A stretch of 64,000 bases of DNA from Brachypterus glaber (Eukaryota > Arthropoda > Insecta > Coleoptera > Kateretidae), in NCBI GenBank assembly GCA_958510825.1, contig OY294044.1, positions 46,836,626 through 46,900,625 of the forward strand, given 5' to 3'. Positions 33,380 to 45,295 of the stretch are shown here, in pieces. A model generated the notes under the pieces. That model was not told the DNA's origin, did not search any database, and saw nothing but the letters and a program-made list of their open reading frames with translations. Each line of letters starts with the position of its first letter. Within the stretch, counting starts at the first letter, position 1. The translations under genes and the position numbers were made by a program.

Positions 33380-34586
33380 CTGGAAGAAGTACAGACAAAT
33401 TAATACAGATAATTAAGTTTCTAGAATAAGAACAATACAACTGTTATCCTGACAAACAAATTAATACAGATAAATAAGTATCTAGAATAAGAATCATCTA
33501 ATTGTCATCCTGACAACCAAGGACGTTGAATTTACAGCGATAAATAGGTATGCTAGCAAACTTTGTAGGATCAGAGGTGCCTGTTAGTTTTTAACCTTTA
33601 TCCATAAAACCCCACACAAAGTTATCATTTATTTATCTCCGCAAAATCAACTCGAGGTAGATATTTTATTATACACTAGCCGTTAAGCCTGTTTTTCAAC
33701 GGGAAAACTCATATTTAAGCTCGTTAACTTTTTATTGGTGGCGCCTTCGCCAATTTTGTAAAAAAAAATTGTCGCACTGGCACTAAAAAATTTGAAAATT
33801 ACTTTCAGCAGTATTATACTGCTCCAGCTTCGCAGTCGCAGTTATTTGCCATGGCAACCAAAGTAGCGAAAAAGAAAAACAAGACAACAATAAAATATAG
33901 ATATAAGTACAGTGTCGGACTGGACAGGTGAGATAGTGAGAAAAATCTCACGGGGCCCCCCACTTTTGCCACCCCCTGCCTCGGGTGATGTTTTTTTAGT
34001 CAGGTACAAAGCTTTTTTTTAGTCATCAAAATTTGGGAGGGTTAGTAGGGGCGCCAAGTTTTGTAGAAACTGTCAGAGACAAAGCTTTTTTTTTGTAGGG
34101 GCGCCAAGTTCCGGAGAGAAACCGTCAGGGACAACAAAGCTTTTTTTCTGAGGGTGTTTTTTTGATTTGGTTGGTAGGGGCACCAAGTTTTGAAGAAACC
34201 ATCAGGGACAAAGCTTTTTTTCTCAGGGTGTTTTTTTGTTTTGGTAAGGTGGGCACCAAGTTTTGTAAAAAAAAATTTAATATTTTTGTAAAAAAAATAA
34301 TAATGCTAGAAATTTCACTAGACTTGGACTTCCCAGTCCGACACTATATAAGTATAAATAAATATAGATCTTTCTTGTTGACGTATCCCCGATAATTTTA
34401 CCATGGTATAAAAAAACTCAAAACATAGGGTATACCCTATGTTTTGAATAAGCCAAAAATTTCACAAGTCTGCTGAAAAAGTCGTTTGCTTTCTTTTCTT
34501 TACTGAAAAAATATCAGATTTTGTTACCTATTCTAACTTTAAAGAAAATAAAAATTAAGCCAAAAATTCATATTTCTGAGACTTAC
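33380..34586 (-). other. Intron 1 of the minus-strand gene
   Basis: Contains two near-identical ~65-base direct copies at 33395-33515 (ACAAATTAATACAGATAA, TCTAGAATAAGAA, TCCTGACAA). It also holds the 437-base hAT-type insertion at 33910-34346 and a short palindromic GGGTATACCC at about 34429. Confidence 0.6.
33910..34346. mobile_element. hAT-type element, copy 2, with internal tandem array
   Basis: The ends CAGTGTCGGACTGG and CCAGTCCGACACTA are flanked by a perfect 8-base duplication TATAAGTA (33902-33909 and 34347-34354). Inside are four to five ~75-base tandem units: GGGGCGCCAAGTTTTGTAGA, ACTGTCAGAGACAAAGC, TTTTTTT. The 191-base copy at 10817 lacks this array. The preserved duplication indicates a fairly recent insertion into the intron. 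Confidence 0.92.
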
Positions 34587-36466
34587 CCGTCATCATCCAC
34601 CATATTTTTGTTCACCAATTCGTCATAATTTCTTCCACAATATTCATAACCCATACTATCACAATCACCACAATCCTTAACTGCCGAGTGGCTGTTGGAC
34701 AACTCCTCATATATTTTTTCGTCGGGCAGCGGCATCTTTTTCTTCAAAATCTTCGACGGAGTTACAGTCTTATACAAGCTTCCTCCAGGTCTTGGAGGTA
34801 TATCTGGAGTTCTAGATATGAGATTAACTATATCTTTGTGAACTTCATTTGTAAGGTCACCTGCAGGACTTTCCTTTGATGAAAGTTCTCTGGAACCGTA
34901 AGATCTTATTATCACAGAATCGTAAACTGAGTGATGATCACCGCTTGATACGATTTCTACGGTTTTATATGGTGTACATGGACTTGTCTCTTTCTTGCTC
35001 CACAGGAATGAAGAATTTGGTTTTATTTCTTCACTTTTACTCGATATTTCCTCAAACTTATTCTCTTCACTTCTGCTTTTGATTTCTTCAGTTTTAAGTA
35101 AGGTTTCTTTACTTCTGCTTAGAATTTCTTCAGTTTTACTTATGCTACTTTCGGATTTTGATATTTTAACCAATGGTGGTATTAATTTTCTTAGGTTATT
35201 TGTTTCATACATAGATTCACACCGTTTCGTCGGCAAAATTGCTGGAATGTTAATAATTTGTACTTCTTCAGTCTTGGTTTCGGAATTATTCTCAGTTTTT
35301 TCTGGTTTATCTTCAATTTTTGGTACTGGTTTTAATGGTTTTAAGATAACTTTCTTTGGCGACAAAGATACTTTCTTCTCAGGAATTATTGGTTTCGGTG
35401 GCAGTATTGGTAAAGGTTCTTTATTTTCTTCGGACATTTGCAGAAGAAACGATGACATTTCCCTAGAAACTTTAGAAGAAACATGTTCATTTTTGGCTAC
35501 TAATATAGGTGATATGTTAGTTTCTATAAATTTTTTTTCTGGTACAGGTTGAGGATTATTTAAAATAACTGGAGTGGTTGTACTTGTTTTTCGCTCGAAT
35601 ATTTCAATGGTAGCTTTTACAGTAGTCGAGGGAGAAGCATCTAAATCATTTGATACTTCTTTTTTGATGTCTAAAGTACTTGGGCGTTGAGGTTTCTGTT
35701 CATCTACATTTGGCACTGTATGGGGACTTTCTAGATAACCTATTTTAGCTTTAACACAAACCTTATTATCATTTAAAGGTTTTTTGAGTTTTTTAATACT
35801 AACTTTACGTATAACAGTTGGTTTTGTAATTATAACAAATTTTTTTTCGTCTAAAACTGGTTTAGTTCTTAAACTGGGCTTACGAGACACTTTGCTAGGT
35901 TTTCGCGTCAATTTTACACTGTTTTTATCCGATAAAACCTCGGTTTCTAACGGTTTTATACTGTTCACTCGTTTCACTAACATTCTAAACTTTGGAGCTT
36001 CCAATATGGCATTATTTTCTTTTACCATTTGATTGAATTTTTTCGTCAGTTCCGAAACTGTGTTGGCACTTATAGTTGTTGTTTTCGGTTGATTGTTTTG
36101 GTTTTTTCTATACAACGATGATGTTTTCTTAATTTTGTAGCATATTTTCTTCGCCTGGTTTTTCTTATTCTCACCTGTGCTCAATATTATTGACTTTTCT
36201 TCCATCGTAGATGATTCCTCGGCTCTTGAGTCCTCATAGGACAAGTTTAAAAACGCTTTTTTGGACTCTAGTAGGCTTTGTTTTAACTTTTGCGAATAAA
36301 TTTGGCTGTTTTTCGATGAAATGTCCGATAGCACACTGTTGTAATCATTTTTTCTGTGTTGTATTGCGAGGTCCTTCCTGGGAAGATCCAAAACTTGGCG
36401 TAGAACCGGCCGATCGGATTTTGAGATGTTCGTTGGCCAACGTATTGAATTGATTTGAGTCGCCAT
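34587..36466 (-). CDS. First coding exon of a large disordered signalling-type protein
   Basis: The ATG at 36466 begins MATQINSIRWPTNISKSDRP. It lies nine bases inside an exon whose acceptor (TATTTTGTTTCAG) ends at 36476, so an untranslated exon lies further right. The 626 codons end at CGG/GTAAGT. The text is Lys/Ser/Glu-rich, largely disordered, without transmembrane segments. Visible features: TRKPSKVSRKPSLRTKP (about 200), EPLPILPPKPIIPEKK (about 350), SEEIKSRSEEN-like Ser-Glu repeats (about 460-490), TPDIPPRPGG, and a C-terminal Tyr-rich part (SMGYEYCGRNYDELV). PxxP and Tyr motifs suggest an adaptor or the N-terminus of a large signalling protein such as a Rho-GEF. I do not recognise the family; no catalytic domain is in the window. 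Confidence 0.9.
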
Positions 36467-36475
36467 GATATTTAT

Positions 36476-37147
36476 CTGAAACAAAATACAAAATTTATAT
36501 TATTTTTGTTTTATCAAAAAGTAATCATTTAAACAGTATTGATACAATGTTTATCAAGTTTATTATGGCCTGTTTCATCAAGCAAGAGAGCAAATTAAAA
36601 ATCGTACAGTGAATATTTTCAAAACAGATTCGAATATTGGATGTGCGAATATACTGCGTATTTTATTTTATACAACATAACTATATTCTATACACAAACA
36701 TATATGTTTGAATAGTATATATACTATTCAAACCTGTTGTAAAAATAGTTACTGTGCGATTTTTAATTTACTCTCCTGCTTGATGAAACAGACCATAGTA
36801 CATTTATAGATATATAAATAGTTCCTTTATTGATTTTGTGATAAATATATAACTGTACAGTTCATTCAGAAAGTAAAGAAAAAATTCACTATTTATTAAA
36901 TCAAGAATTAAAAAAAAATCAGATAAGTCAATTTTTGCTTTCCCATTTTGAAAATTTTCGGTCGATCGGTCTGTGCGGGAAATCTTGTGGGCACGATAAC
37001 TTAAGAACGCTTTAAGCTAGAGACTTGAAATTTGGCATTAAGTTCTCGCTCGGGGTTGTTTTTGTTGAACTTTGGGGTGCGGTAAGGGGGACAAATGGGG
37101 AAAAATACATTTTTTTTACAAAGATTTGAAAACTCCTATACACGGTG
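36476..37147. other. Upstream intron and intergenic stretch
   Basis: A 20-30 base inverted pair (TGGCCTGTTTCATCAAGCA at 36566 and TGCTTGATGAAACAGACCA at 36777) encloses ~230 bases with an ATATATACTATTCAAAC core: a small fold-back. The dispersed 'GTCTGTGCGGG...GATAACTTAAGAACGCTTT' repeat begins at about 36965. The leader exon was not located. Confidence 0.5.
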
Positions 37148-38317
37148 TATTTGAAATAGCGTAGGAAATTTTAACAGGTGATTCTACATGATAAAATATG
37201 ACAAAAAGTTCCTATAAATATGTCTAAAAATGCGTCATAAGGGAGCTACGCCCCTTTGAAAGTGGCTAAAAAAATCGGTTTTTATTTAATAACTCAGGAA
37301 CCCTTTGAAATATATCAACGAGGTTTTGCACGTCAACTAATCCTACCAAGGCCCGTTTTTATGTGTTATTTTCATGTACTTATTTCAACCAGGGGTGTGC
37401 GAAACGGGAGGGCTTATCAGTTTTTTGTCCCAAACTTTTTTCTGTTAAACCTTTTTTGCAATTTTATTTTTGAAATATGATTCCTCAGGTCAAAATACAT
37501 AAAAAAGGTACTCTTGTTGTAATACTGTAGGATTAACCGTTTTCGAGAAAAATTCATTTGAAGGTGAAATTCCACGGTTCGAGGACGAAAAATTAAATAC
37601 TAAAATCTTGAAAACCAAAATTTTAATGATGCAAGGCAAATGTACATTAAAAACTAAGAAAAAAACCTCATATACAGGTACAGGTACCAAAAATCAATCC
37701 TAATGGAGCTATGGTCTCCTAAATATGCACCATTTTTAAGGGGCTTTGGTAGCTTTAAAAGCGTTTTTTCGACCTACATGTATGAAAACTTTTTTTCTTA
37801 GTTTTTGATGTAGAATAACACTGCATCATTAAAATTTTGGTTTTCGACATTTTAGTATTTAATTTTTCGTCATCGAACCGTGAAATTTCACCTTCAAATG
37901 AACTTTTCTCGAAAACGGTAAATCCTACAGTATTACAACAAGAGTACCTTTTGTATGTATTTTGACCTGAAGAATCATATTTTAAAAATAAAATTGCAAA
38001 AAAGTTACACAGAAAAAAGTTTGGGACTAAAAACTGATAAGGCCCCCCCGTTTCGCACACCCCTGGTTTAAATAAGTACGTGAAAATGACATACAAAGAT
38101 GGGCCTTATTAGGATTAATTCACGTGCAAAACCTCGTTAATATATCTCAAAGGGTTCCTGAGTTATTAAATAAAAACCGATTTTTTTTTAGCCAATTTCA
38201 GAGGGGCGTAGCTCCCTTATGACATAATTTTAGACATAATATGTCTAAACATATAATGTTTATAGGAACTTTTTGTCATATTTTATCATGTAAAATTTCC
38301 TACGCTATTTCAAATAC
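37148..38317. mobile_element. Large fold-back element, ~550-base arms
   Basis: TATTTGAAATAGCGTAGGAA at the left is mirrored at 38317. Complementarity continues through GACAAAAAGTTCCTATAAA, AGGGAGCTACGCCCCT, TTTATTTAATAACTCAGGAA, CAGGGGTGTGCGAAACGGG, CCTCAGGTCAAAATACAT and TTACAACAAGAGTACC, to near the centre at about 37720. The arms are diverged with no ORF of recognisable function. Sense and antisense ORFs here are palindrome artefacts. Confidence 0.88.
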
Positions 38318-38339
38318 GAATATGAATCTGATAATAATT

Positions 38340-38960
38340 TTTTCTAATTTCGTGAAAACTGGTATGTTGGGGTTTTTGAAGTTGCTGAAAGTAAAAAAGC
38401 TGATAATAAAAAAATTCTAAATCTCCTCCCTGAGGGGTGGGGGTAGTTTTCGTGAAAATAGGCATATTGGGGTTTTTGAGGTTGCTGAAAGTAAATCTGA
38501 TAATAAAAAAATTCTAACTCATCCCCAAAGGTGCGGGGGTAGTTTTCGTGAACATTAGTATATTGGGGTTTTTCAGGTTGCTGAAAGTGAATCTGATAAT
38601 AAAAAAATTCTTATTCCACCCCGTGAGGGGCAGGGGGTAGTTTTCTTGAAAATTTATATATAGGGGTTTTTGAGATCGCTAAAACTGAATCTTATATTTT
38701 TTCTAATTTTTGTAGTTTTTGTGAAAATTGGTATATTGGGGTTTTTACGATTGCTGAAAGAGAATCTGACAATAAAAAAAATTCTAACTCCACCCCCTGA
38801 GGGATGGGGGATATTTTTCGTGAAAATATGGGTTTTTGAGGTTTCTGAAAATGAATCTGATAACAAAAAAATTCTGACTCCACCACCTAAAGAGCGGCGG
38901 GTAGTTTTTGTGAAAATTGGTACATTTTTAAGGTTGCTTTTAGCACTTCACTTTTGTTAA
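38340..38960. repeat. Tandem array, six units of ~105 bases
   Basis: Each unit reads TTTTCGTGAAAATNGG, TATATTGGGGTTTTTGAGGT, TGCTGAAAGT-AATCTGATAA, AAAAATTCTNACTCCACCC, then a G-rich GAGGGGTGGGGG. It abuts the right end of the fold-back at 37148-38317. The words 'TTCGTGA', 'ATTGGTAT', 'GGGTTTTTGAGGT.GCTGAA' also appear in the array at 20860-21560, so the two arrays probably derive from one element family. Confidence 0.85.
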
Positions 38961-39106
38961 TCTGATAATAAAAAATCTCATTCAAGCGCGGAGGTGAAAA
39001 ATGTGAAAGCTCTTTTACTGGGCAGTGTATTTATCATAAATGATTTTATTATAATAATTTTCTATCGTCAAAAATAAATAAGGTTGATGAGATTGTAGTA
39101 GGTACC

Positions 39107-41178
39107 TATAGGCTCATTCCACACCAAATAGGACCATAAAAGGGCAATTTTGGACATCGACTTCTTCGATTTTAATCATTTTTGGTATACTTGCTCTTTT
39201 TATGCTCAATAAGAAATTATATAATTTTCAGATTTTTTTGGTCATTATTTATGGAGTTATGGCCTTTTGAAATTGGCCAAAATTGCAAAAGTCACTAAAA
39301 CGTCCTGTTTTTAAACAGCTCTATCTCAGTAACGCTAAAAGTTACAGATTTAAAAAAATATATATTTTAAAGCCATTTTGTTGTGTTTTAATATTTTTTA
39401 AAGATATGTAAAATTTAGTGATTTTGGTGATGGTCACCAAAGTCGCCAACGTTTGGTGACGATTATCTCGGAATACGCCATTTTTGATTTTTTTAATAAA
39501 AAGATATAATAATCTGTACATCTTTCTCTAACCATGTGCCAAAATTCATAATGGGACGACCATGGGATTGCCTTGGGCAAAATATTAAAGATATAAATGT
39601 CAGTCAAAATTTCATTTCCCAACCACTTTTTAACGCAGAGTTTAATAATACCACCCTGTATTTTTGAAATGGAAATGCTGATATATTTAATAACTATATT
39701 ATATTATTTATTATATTTATCTGCAACATTTTTTACTACATCTGATATACATATATACTAGCAGTGGACCCGTTATTAGCACGGGAATTTAGTTTTAGGA
39801 ATTAATCAAACTAACATCAGTTTTTTGAATGCAATAATGAGATACTTACATAATATGTTTTGGAAAACCTTAAATTGAGTTTATATACATATGTACTAGC
39901 TGTGATATCCAATCTTCGCATGGGAAATCTAATTTTAATTTTACTTTCTTTTACTGCGTTAGCAATTTTTTTTTATTTTTTTTTTAATTTTCTCGTAGTT
40001 TAATATACAAAAAACAATAGTTTACCAATATAAATCTGTGTGTCGGTCAATCTGTATATCTGTCTGTCCAAAAAAATTTGTGATCACTATAACTTGAGAA
40101 CGCTTTGAGCTAAAGAAAATTTTAAATATAGGTTCCTTATTCAAACAATTCAGCTAGGATTTTTTTGACCCCCTTACTCCACCTCAACATTTACCAAAAA
40201 CAATTCCAGCTGAAAACGTTTGGACTCATTCCATGGCAAATGAAACACAAAATATTCAATTTTAAACACAGACTTCTTCGATTTGTCTGGTTTTTGGCTT
40301 ATATAGCTTACGTACGTATGCCATGCATGGTTAATAAGAATTGGCCTTTTGTAGATTCTTTTGACATTAAACAATGTTTAGTAAACATAGTAGGCTTTAC
40401 AAAATATGGCTAGTTATAATTAATTGCTTATTTAAACAAACTATAGAATATTATGAATATCTAAAACATTCTGTAAAATGCAAAAATAATACCTTGCCTA
40501 ATTTATTAAAAATTCCGTGCGAAAAACGGGTGTCTTGGCTAGTTATATTAAAAAAATTAATCAATTAACTTATAATTCCGTTTTCAAAAAAGTTAATTTT
40601 AGTTTAAATTTAATTGAGGTAAAGTTAACATACAACGTACATCAAACTGTGGTCATAATATTACCAATAAATAAAAAATTTAGTTGCTACTAAATTTTTA
40701 AAAATTTACCAAAGACGAATATATGGCGGTCCCATTTTGAAATTTGGGCAACTGTTAGAGAAATGTCTGTAGTTTAACATATATTTAAAAAAAGAAAGAA
40801 GATATCGAAGATGGCGTATTTTGAGTAAAATGTCACCAAAAATTGGTTACTTTGGTGACTATCACCAAAATCACCAAACTTAAATTTACTTTATTATCAA
40901 AATAACTTCCAACTAACAAACTTTAAAATCTGAAATCTCTATATCTTACCTATATCTTACCGTTATAGAGATACGGCCGTTTAAAAATTATACGTTTTAG
41001 AAAAGTTGGGCATTTTTGTCATCTTTAAAAGGCCATAACTCCAAAAATAAATTTCAAAAAAATCTGAAAAAAAATCAGGTTCTTTTTGGACAAACATAGC
41101 ACACTTGAGCCAAAAATAGGGAAAATCAGAGAAGTCAAAGTTTTCCTTGGGTCCTATTTGGCACAGAATCACCCTATA
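39107..41178. mobile_element. 2.07 kb fold-back element with diverged arms
   Basis: The ends TATAGGCTCATTCCACACCA and, inverted, CTATAGGGTGATTCTGTGCC are followed by AAATAGGA, TTTTTGG, 'ggagttatggccttt' and a tract with alternating TTTGGTGA/TCACCAAA words in both arms (39420-39470, 40830-40880). The ~900-base centre holds AT-rich sequence, two TACTAGC(A/T)GTG motifs (39768 and 39894) and a GTCTGTCC-type dispersed repeat (40040). No transposase is seen. Confidence 0.75.
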
Positions 41179-41572
41179 GTAAAACGATAAAAAAATTATA
41201 ATTACCGATTCCTATACGCTTCGCGTATATGATTGAATAATTAAGTTAGGTCAAACAAAGTTTGCCACACGGATCTAAAACAGTAAAATAAATTCAACAA
41301 AAAGTTCAACTTAAAAATACTGTAGAACAGAAAACTTTGTTTCTTACCTTAATTATTAAATTGTGTGTTGTTTTGAAATTTTAAGTGTGTTTTTCTTAAA
41401 ACGCCCGTTTTCATTTTATAAAATAGGGTCTTCTTCGATTTTTGGTTTTAATTATTTTTAAAAACTAGATATTCTAATTATAATATATATGCTATTTATT
41501 TATTTTTTAGTCCACTTAAACAGGAGAAAAAAAATTATAAAATTTGAACAATTTTTTCCCGCTCCACTGAAA
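41179..41572. other. AT-rich stretch flanking the THAP-bearing region
   Basis: ATAGGGTCTTCTTCGATTTT at 41425 may weakly match the inverse of GAACCCTATTC at 46010, so the true outer ends of the element at 41573-45858 could lie further out. Confidence 0.3.
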
Positions 41573-41599
41573 ACGTAACAGACAGAGTTTGCGCACTTC

Positions 41600-41979
41600 A
41601 ACTCAGTTTCGATTTTATACGTTGGCTGCTCTGATTGTTTTGTCTGTCATCGAGTGAGGTTAGATGTTTGAAGATAATTTTTTTGTGTGTTTTTAATGAT
41701 AACTTTTTATATTAGCGTGGAAATTACTACAGTAGTATTTTATCAGTGATAGTGTGCAAGTCAGGATACATATCCGATTAGTACTTGCGCACTGGAAACC
41801 TCATGATTATATAGAGAAACCCTGGTTAATTATTCGGAAGAAAAAGACCAAATAAATAGAGAGAGAGAGAGAGGTTAGATGTTTTTCTAGTTTTGTGTTT
41901 TATTCACTTTTAGTTATATTTGGTGTGTGTTTTCTGGACTTTTTATATTTCAAGACAGTGTATAGTGCATTAAAAAGGT
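41600..41979 (+). promoter_or_regulatory. Possible promoter and leader exon of the THAP gene
   Basis: GTGAGGTTAGATGTTT (41655) is repeated at 41870 (GAGAGGTTAGATGTTT), so an internal duplication covers this zone. The stretch ends GCATTAAAAAG/GTAAGCAAAG at about 41979, a good donor that could splice to the THAP exon acceptor at 42656. No ATG-initiated coding exon is required. Confidence 0.3.
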
Positions 41980-42656
41980 AAGCAAAGAAACTAAATGTAA
42001 TGGTGTTTTTTTATAATACATACTAGCTATATTATAGCCGCTATAAGCAAAAAAGTCCTTTGCGAAACAATTTTACAGTACGATTTGAGGCCTTGACATT
42101 GAACCAAAGATTTTTTACCATATAGAAAACTTTTGGTTAAAATCTGAAGTTTTTGTGAAAGCATTCTTGAAATATAGTAAACTTATGTTTAAAGGACTAT
42201 TAGCTTTATACAGACCATAATGGAAGTTTCTCTATGACGAGAAAATGTCATATGTATTTTTTAACATATGTTATTGCCACAAATAGCTTTATAAATTTCT
42301 CATTTATAATTGTGTAATAATTAGATTAAAAAACTGTACAAGTCCCTAAGGGCATTATCCGCAGACAAGTAAATGGACCATATTATACATGTATGTATGT
42401 ATGGTACTCAAGAATATATTCAAAATATGCATCCGCAGACAACGTGTTAACACAGTGCATAATATGCATACTATGCACAATAATAATATAAAAATATTAA
42501 TACATTTATTAATTCTAAAAAGAATTTAACAAATTTTATATCAAGGGCTTAATCCCTACTCGAAACATTAAAAAAATACATACCAAATGTTTCAAGAATA
42601 ATGTTTAGTTTTTTATTTATAGAACTAAATTAGTTACTCTTGTGTTTAACTTTTAG

Positions 42657-42838
42657 GCATGGATGTCAAAAACTGTTTTTTGCCAAGTTGCAGAAATTCC
42701 TCAAAAAACTGCAAAAAAGTATTTTTTACTGTCCCAAAAGCAGATGCTGTGAGGAAGTTATGGATATCTGTTCTTCAACAACCTTGGGTGCCCAACAAAT
42801 CTGTAGGTGGGTTGTTCTGCTGCGAGGACCATTTTGAA
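42657..42838 (+). CDS. THAP-type zinc-finger exon
   Basis: The acceptor TTTAACTTTTAG leads to an ATG at 42659. The exon holds 60 codons and ends in phase 0 at a strong donor, GAA/GTAAGT. The peptide is a compact C2CH THAP domain: Cys6 and Cys11 (C-x4-C), the FFTVPK segment with Pro26, RKLW with Trp35, and C-x2-H at Cys55/His58 followed by Phe59 (CCEDHFE). THAP domains bind DNA and occur in transposases (P element and others) and in transcription regulators. The exon is intact, but the downstream exon is not certain; a MITE and AT-rich sequence follow. I judge it part of a transposon-derived gene, possibly dead. Confidence 0.82.
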
Positions 42839-42948
42839 GTAAGTTTAAAAAATATATATTTACTAAAATACGACTATTACTTTTTATTCGAGAACAAAAC
42901 ATTAGCATTTCAGATTATACAAAACAGAAAACGAAGTTAGAACGACCA

Positions 42949-43026
42949 GATCAAGGCTGACATGGGGAGACGGTCCGTGCGACGCTCTGTATTTTATTAA
43001 AAAAAAACACATGTCAGCCTTGATCT
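42949..43026. repeat. Short hairpin in the THAP-gene intron
   Basis: AGATCAAGGCTGACATG at the left pairs with CATGTCAGCCTTGATCT at the right, around ~45 bases. It may be a mini-MITE or structured RNA. Confidence 0.6.
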
Positions 43027-43448
43027 TTGTTTCATAGGTTTTGTTTACTTTCAAACGGGCGGTATGTATATGTAAAATATATATGCATAATTTTTTTATT
43101 ATAGTTTGATTTTGGGGGGGTTTAACAAAATTTGGGGGGCTAAGCCCCCCGCCCCCCAGTTACGCCTATGCCGCCGACGAGGCATTTTTCGGCGCGCCAT
43201 TTTTCTTAAATTTGCCAGCCACAAGCAAAGTTGCACTTGTCGTTTTTTTTACTTTCACCTAAAACAAGTTTTGCGATTGACTTAAAATTTTATTTTACTT
43301 GATTTTTTTTATAATTAAGTACCTAGTCGAGATAGGTAAAAAAAAAAGATTTTAACATTTTTTCTGTCTCTTTATGGAGTCTATAACTTTTGAGGTAACT
43401 TTTAATCCTTTTAACCTATAGGGCTCAATTTTTACCAGAGCTTGTTTA

Positions 43449-43720
43449 TACAGAGCGTGTCAAAAGTCCGCCCCCCCTCCCCTTAACTTTTGAATGGCTT
43501 AAAATATCAATTTGAAAATTTTATAAGCTTTAAAATGATGTATCACAATACACCACTTTTCATTTAAAAAAAGTTTTCCTTGCCCCCCTGTCTCAATTGT
43601 GCCCCCTAAGTAAATCAAATATATACTAAAAAAATATTTGTGTTATGTTATTTAAGTGTTCTCAATTTAAAGTTGATATTTAAAAGTTAAAGGGGGGGCA
43701 GACTTTTGACACGCTGTGTA
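43449..43720. mobile_element. Fold-back element C (~270 bases)
   Basis: The ends GCGTGTCAAAAGTCCGCCCC and, inverted, GCGTGTCAAAAGTCTGCCCC surround AAAATGATGTATCACA, C-rich text and 'aaatatatactaaa'. It is a short cousin of fold-backs A (23815) and B (47598), with its own termini. Confidence 0.8.
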
Positions 43721-44205
43721 TGAAAATCTCACCAGGGATTGTATATGGATAATATAGGGGTTTTGGGGGGTTAATGTGTTTGGAAAAACGTAAATATTGC
43801 GTATCTGGGCTGATTTTTTATGTATTTTATATTTTAAATTCTTTTCAAAAAAAGTTGTTTTTTTTTTCAATTTTATTTTTTATTTTTAGTAGAAAGTCCT
43901 CTCGTTTATCTGAGAGAGGTATTTGGCGCGAATTTGGCGGCTGGCAGGTCGAAATAAAATATTTTTTTTTTTTAATATTTTAGCTAAGTTATGCATTTTT
44001 GCATATTATGAAACAATTTTTATAAAAATTAACTGTAAAAATGTACGTTTTTGTATGGAAAACTTTTTCCCAGAAAGACAATAAACTGAGTAACTATAAG
44101 CTATAGCTTAAGAATGAGTTGACATAAAACCATAAAATTTGGAGGATCACTAATAAATATTTTTGTATGTAAATTAATACTAACAGTTCTTATTTTGTTG
44201 CAGAT

Positions 44206-44400
44206 GATCAAGTCAGGGAAAAGTCAGCGAATTTGGATTTTAAATTTCGGTGCCAATCCTGCAGGGAACATGTACTAGCACTATTATTTAAAGTTATAAT
44301 TAAAAATGAGAATGTCACTTGTATTTTTTCCATTTATCTTGTGTTAAGTTTATTTATTTGTACAATCATTGTATTATATAATAAATTATGTCTACATTAA
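44206..44400 (+). other. Possible terminal exon of the THAP gene
   Basis: A strong acceptor (TTATTTTGTTGCAG) ends at about 44205. In phase with the THAP exon it gives 24 codons and a stop (MIKSGKSQRIWILN...MY); another frame gives a Cys-x2-Cys text (FRCQSCREHV). AATAAATT near 44380 could serve for polyadenylation. The short tail does not resemble the usual continuation of a THAP domain. Confidence 0.3.
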
Positions 44401-44925
44401 ATCCCAAAATAAGTAATTTTCATATACATAATATAATGTACATACATATACATATTTTCATATACATAATATACATTTATATTTAAATAAATGTTTGTTT
44501 TTCAATACTTTTTTTGAATTTTATTACCCCACCCTAACTTATTTTTTTGTGGATTTGAGGAAAACTATGTTGTTTTCTAAAATTCTGACCCTAAAGTAAT
44601 TTCCTATATCTTCAAAGAACATAGAGGGTCCCCCAATTTTTAATTTAGAGGGCTTGATGTATTTCATTGTGGCCCACTTGTGCCAATGTGGTTTTTTCTA
44701 GTAGCACTTAACCTCTGCAATTGCATGCTTATATCCACCTAGAACAATTAAAAATGCTTTTTACTTTTGCTATAATTATATCGAAGGCTGCATAACATGG
44801 AACGGAAACCAAAAACTGAAGGTACACCTCTACGTTATAAAGCCCTCAATATCAAGAAAGTGTTAAATCTTATTCTGAGCGGGGGGGGGGGGGTAGTTCG
44901 CAGGAAAAAATCTGGTTGTATATCA

Positions 44926-45172
44926 TGGCTTGGTTCTAAAAGGGCCAATGTCACTATATCCTTAGTATAAGTTATACTGTAGAACTAACTTTTTCTTAGA
45001 TCTATATAACCTAAAAAAGCCAACGTCAGTGCTTGTGAGATAAGTGTAGATTTTAAGTGACAAGGGTGTTTTTAATAAACATGTCTGTTAAACTGCTAAA
45101 ACAGCCAATATTTTGTTTGACTTAGTGTATCTGTTTAAAATTTTTGACATTGGCCCTTTTAGAACCAAGCCA
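44926..45172. mobile_element. MITE with perfect ~27-base inverted ends
   Basis: TGGCTTGGTTCTAAAAGGGC followed by CAATGTCA is inverted perfectly at the right end (GACATTGGCCC...AACCAAGCCA). Interior ~190 bases, non-coding. No clear target duplication could be fixed. A run of 13 G lies just upstream (44881). Confidence 0.85.
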
Positions 45173-45295
45173 CAGATATATACTCGACTGGGGCTCCTGT
45201 TGCTTAGGGGATTGCCCCACAACAGCTGACTTTTTATAAGGTATTTAAAATAGAACCCCAAAATTCCACAGACCAAAATAACTAAAATAATTTAC

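Noticed and set aside
34995..35552. 185-codon plus-strand ORF
   Set aside because: It is antisense to the long minus-strand exon at 34587-36466, which has splice sites in phase with three more exons.
37256..38096. Several 66-113 codon ORFs
   Set aside because: They lie in the arms of a large fold-back, occur on both strands in mirror form, and look like no protein.
38340..38960. CRISPR-like array
   Set aside because: Units are ~105 bases, fully repetitive without unique spacers, in a eukaryotic genome.
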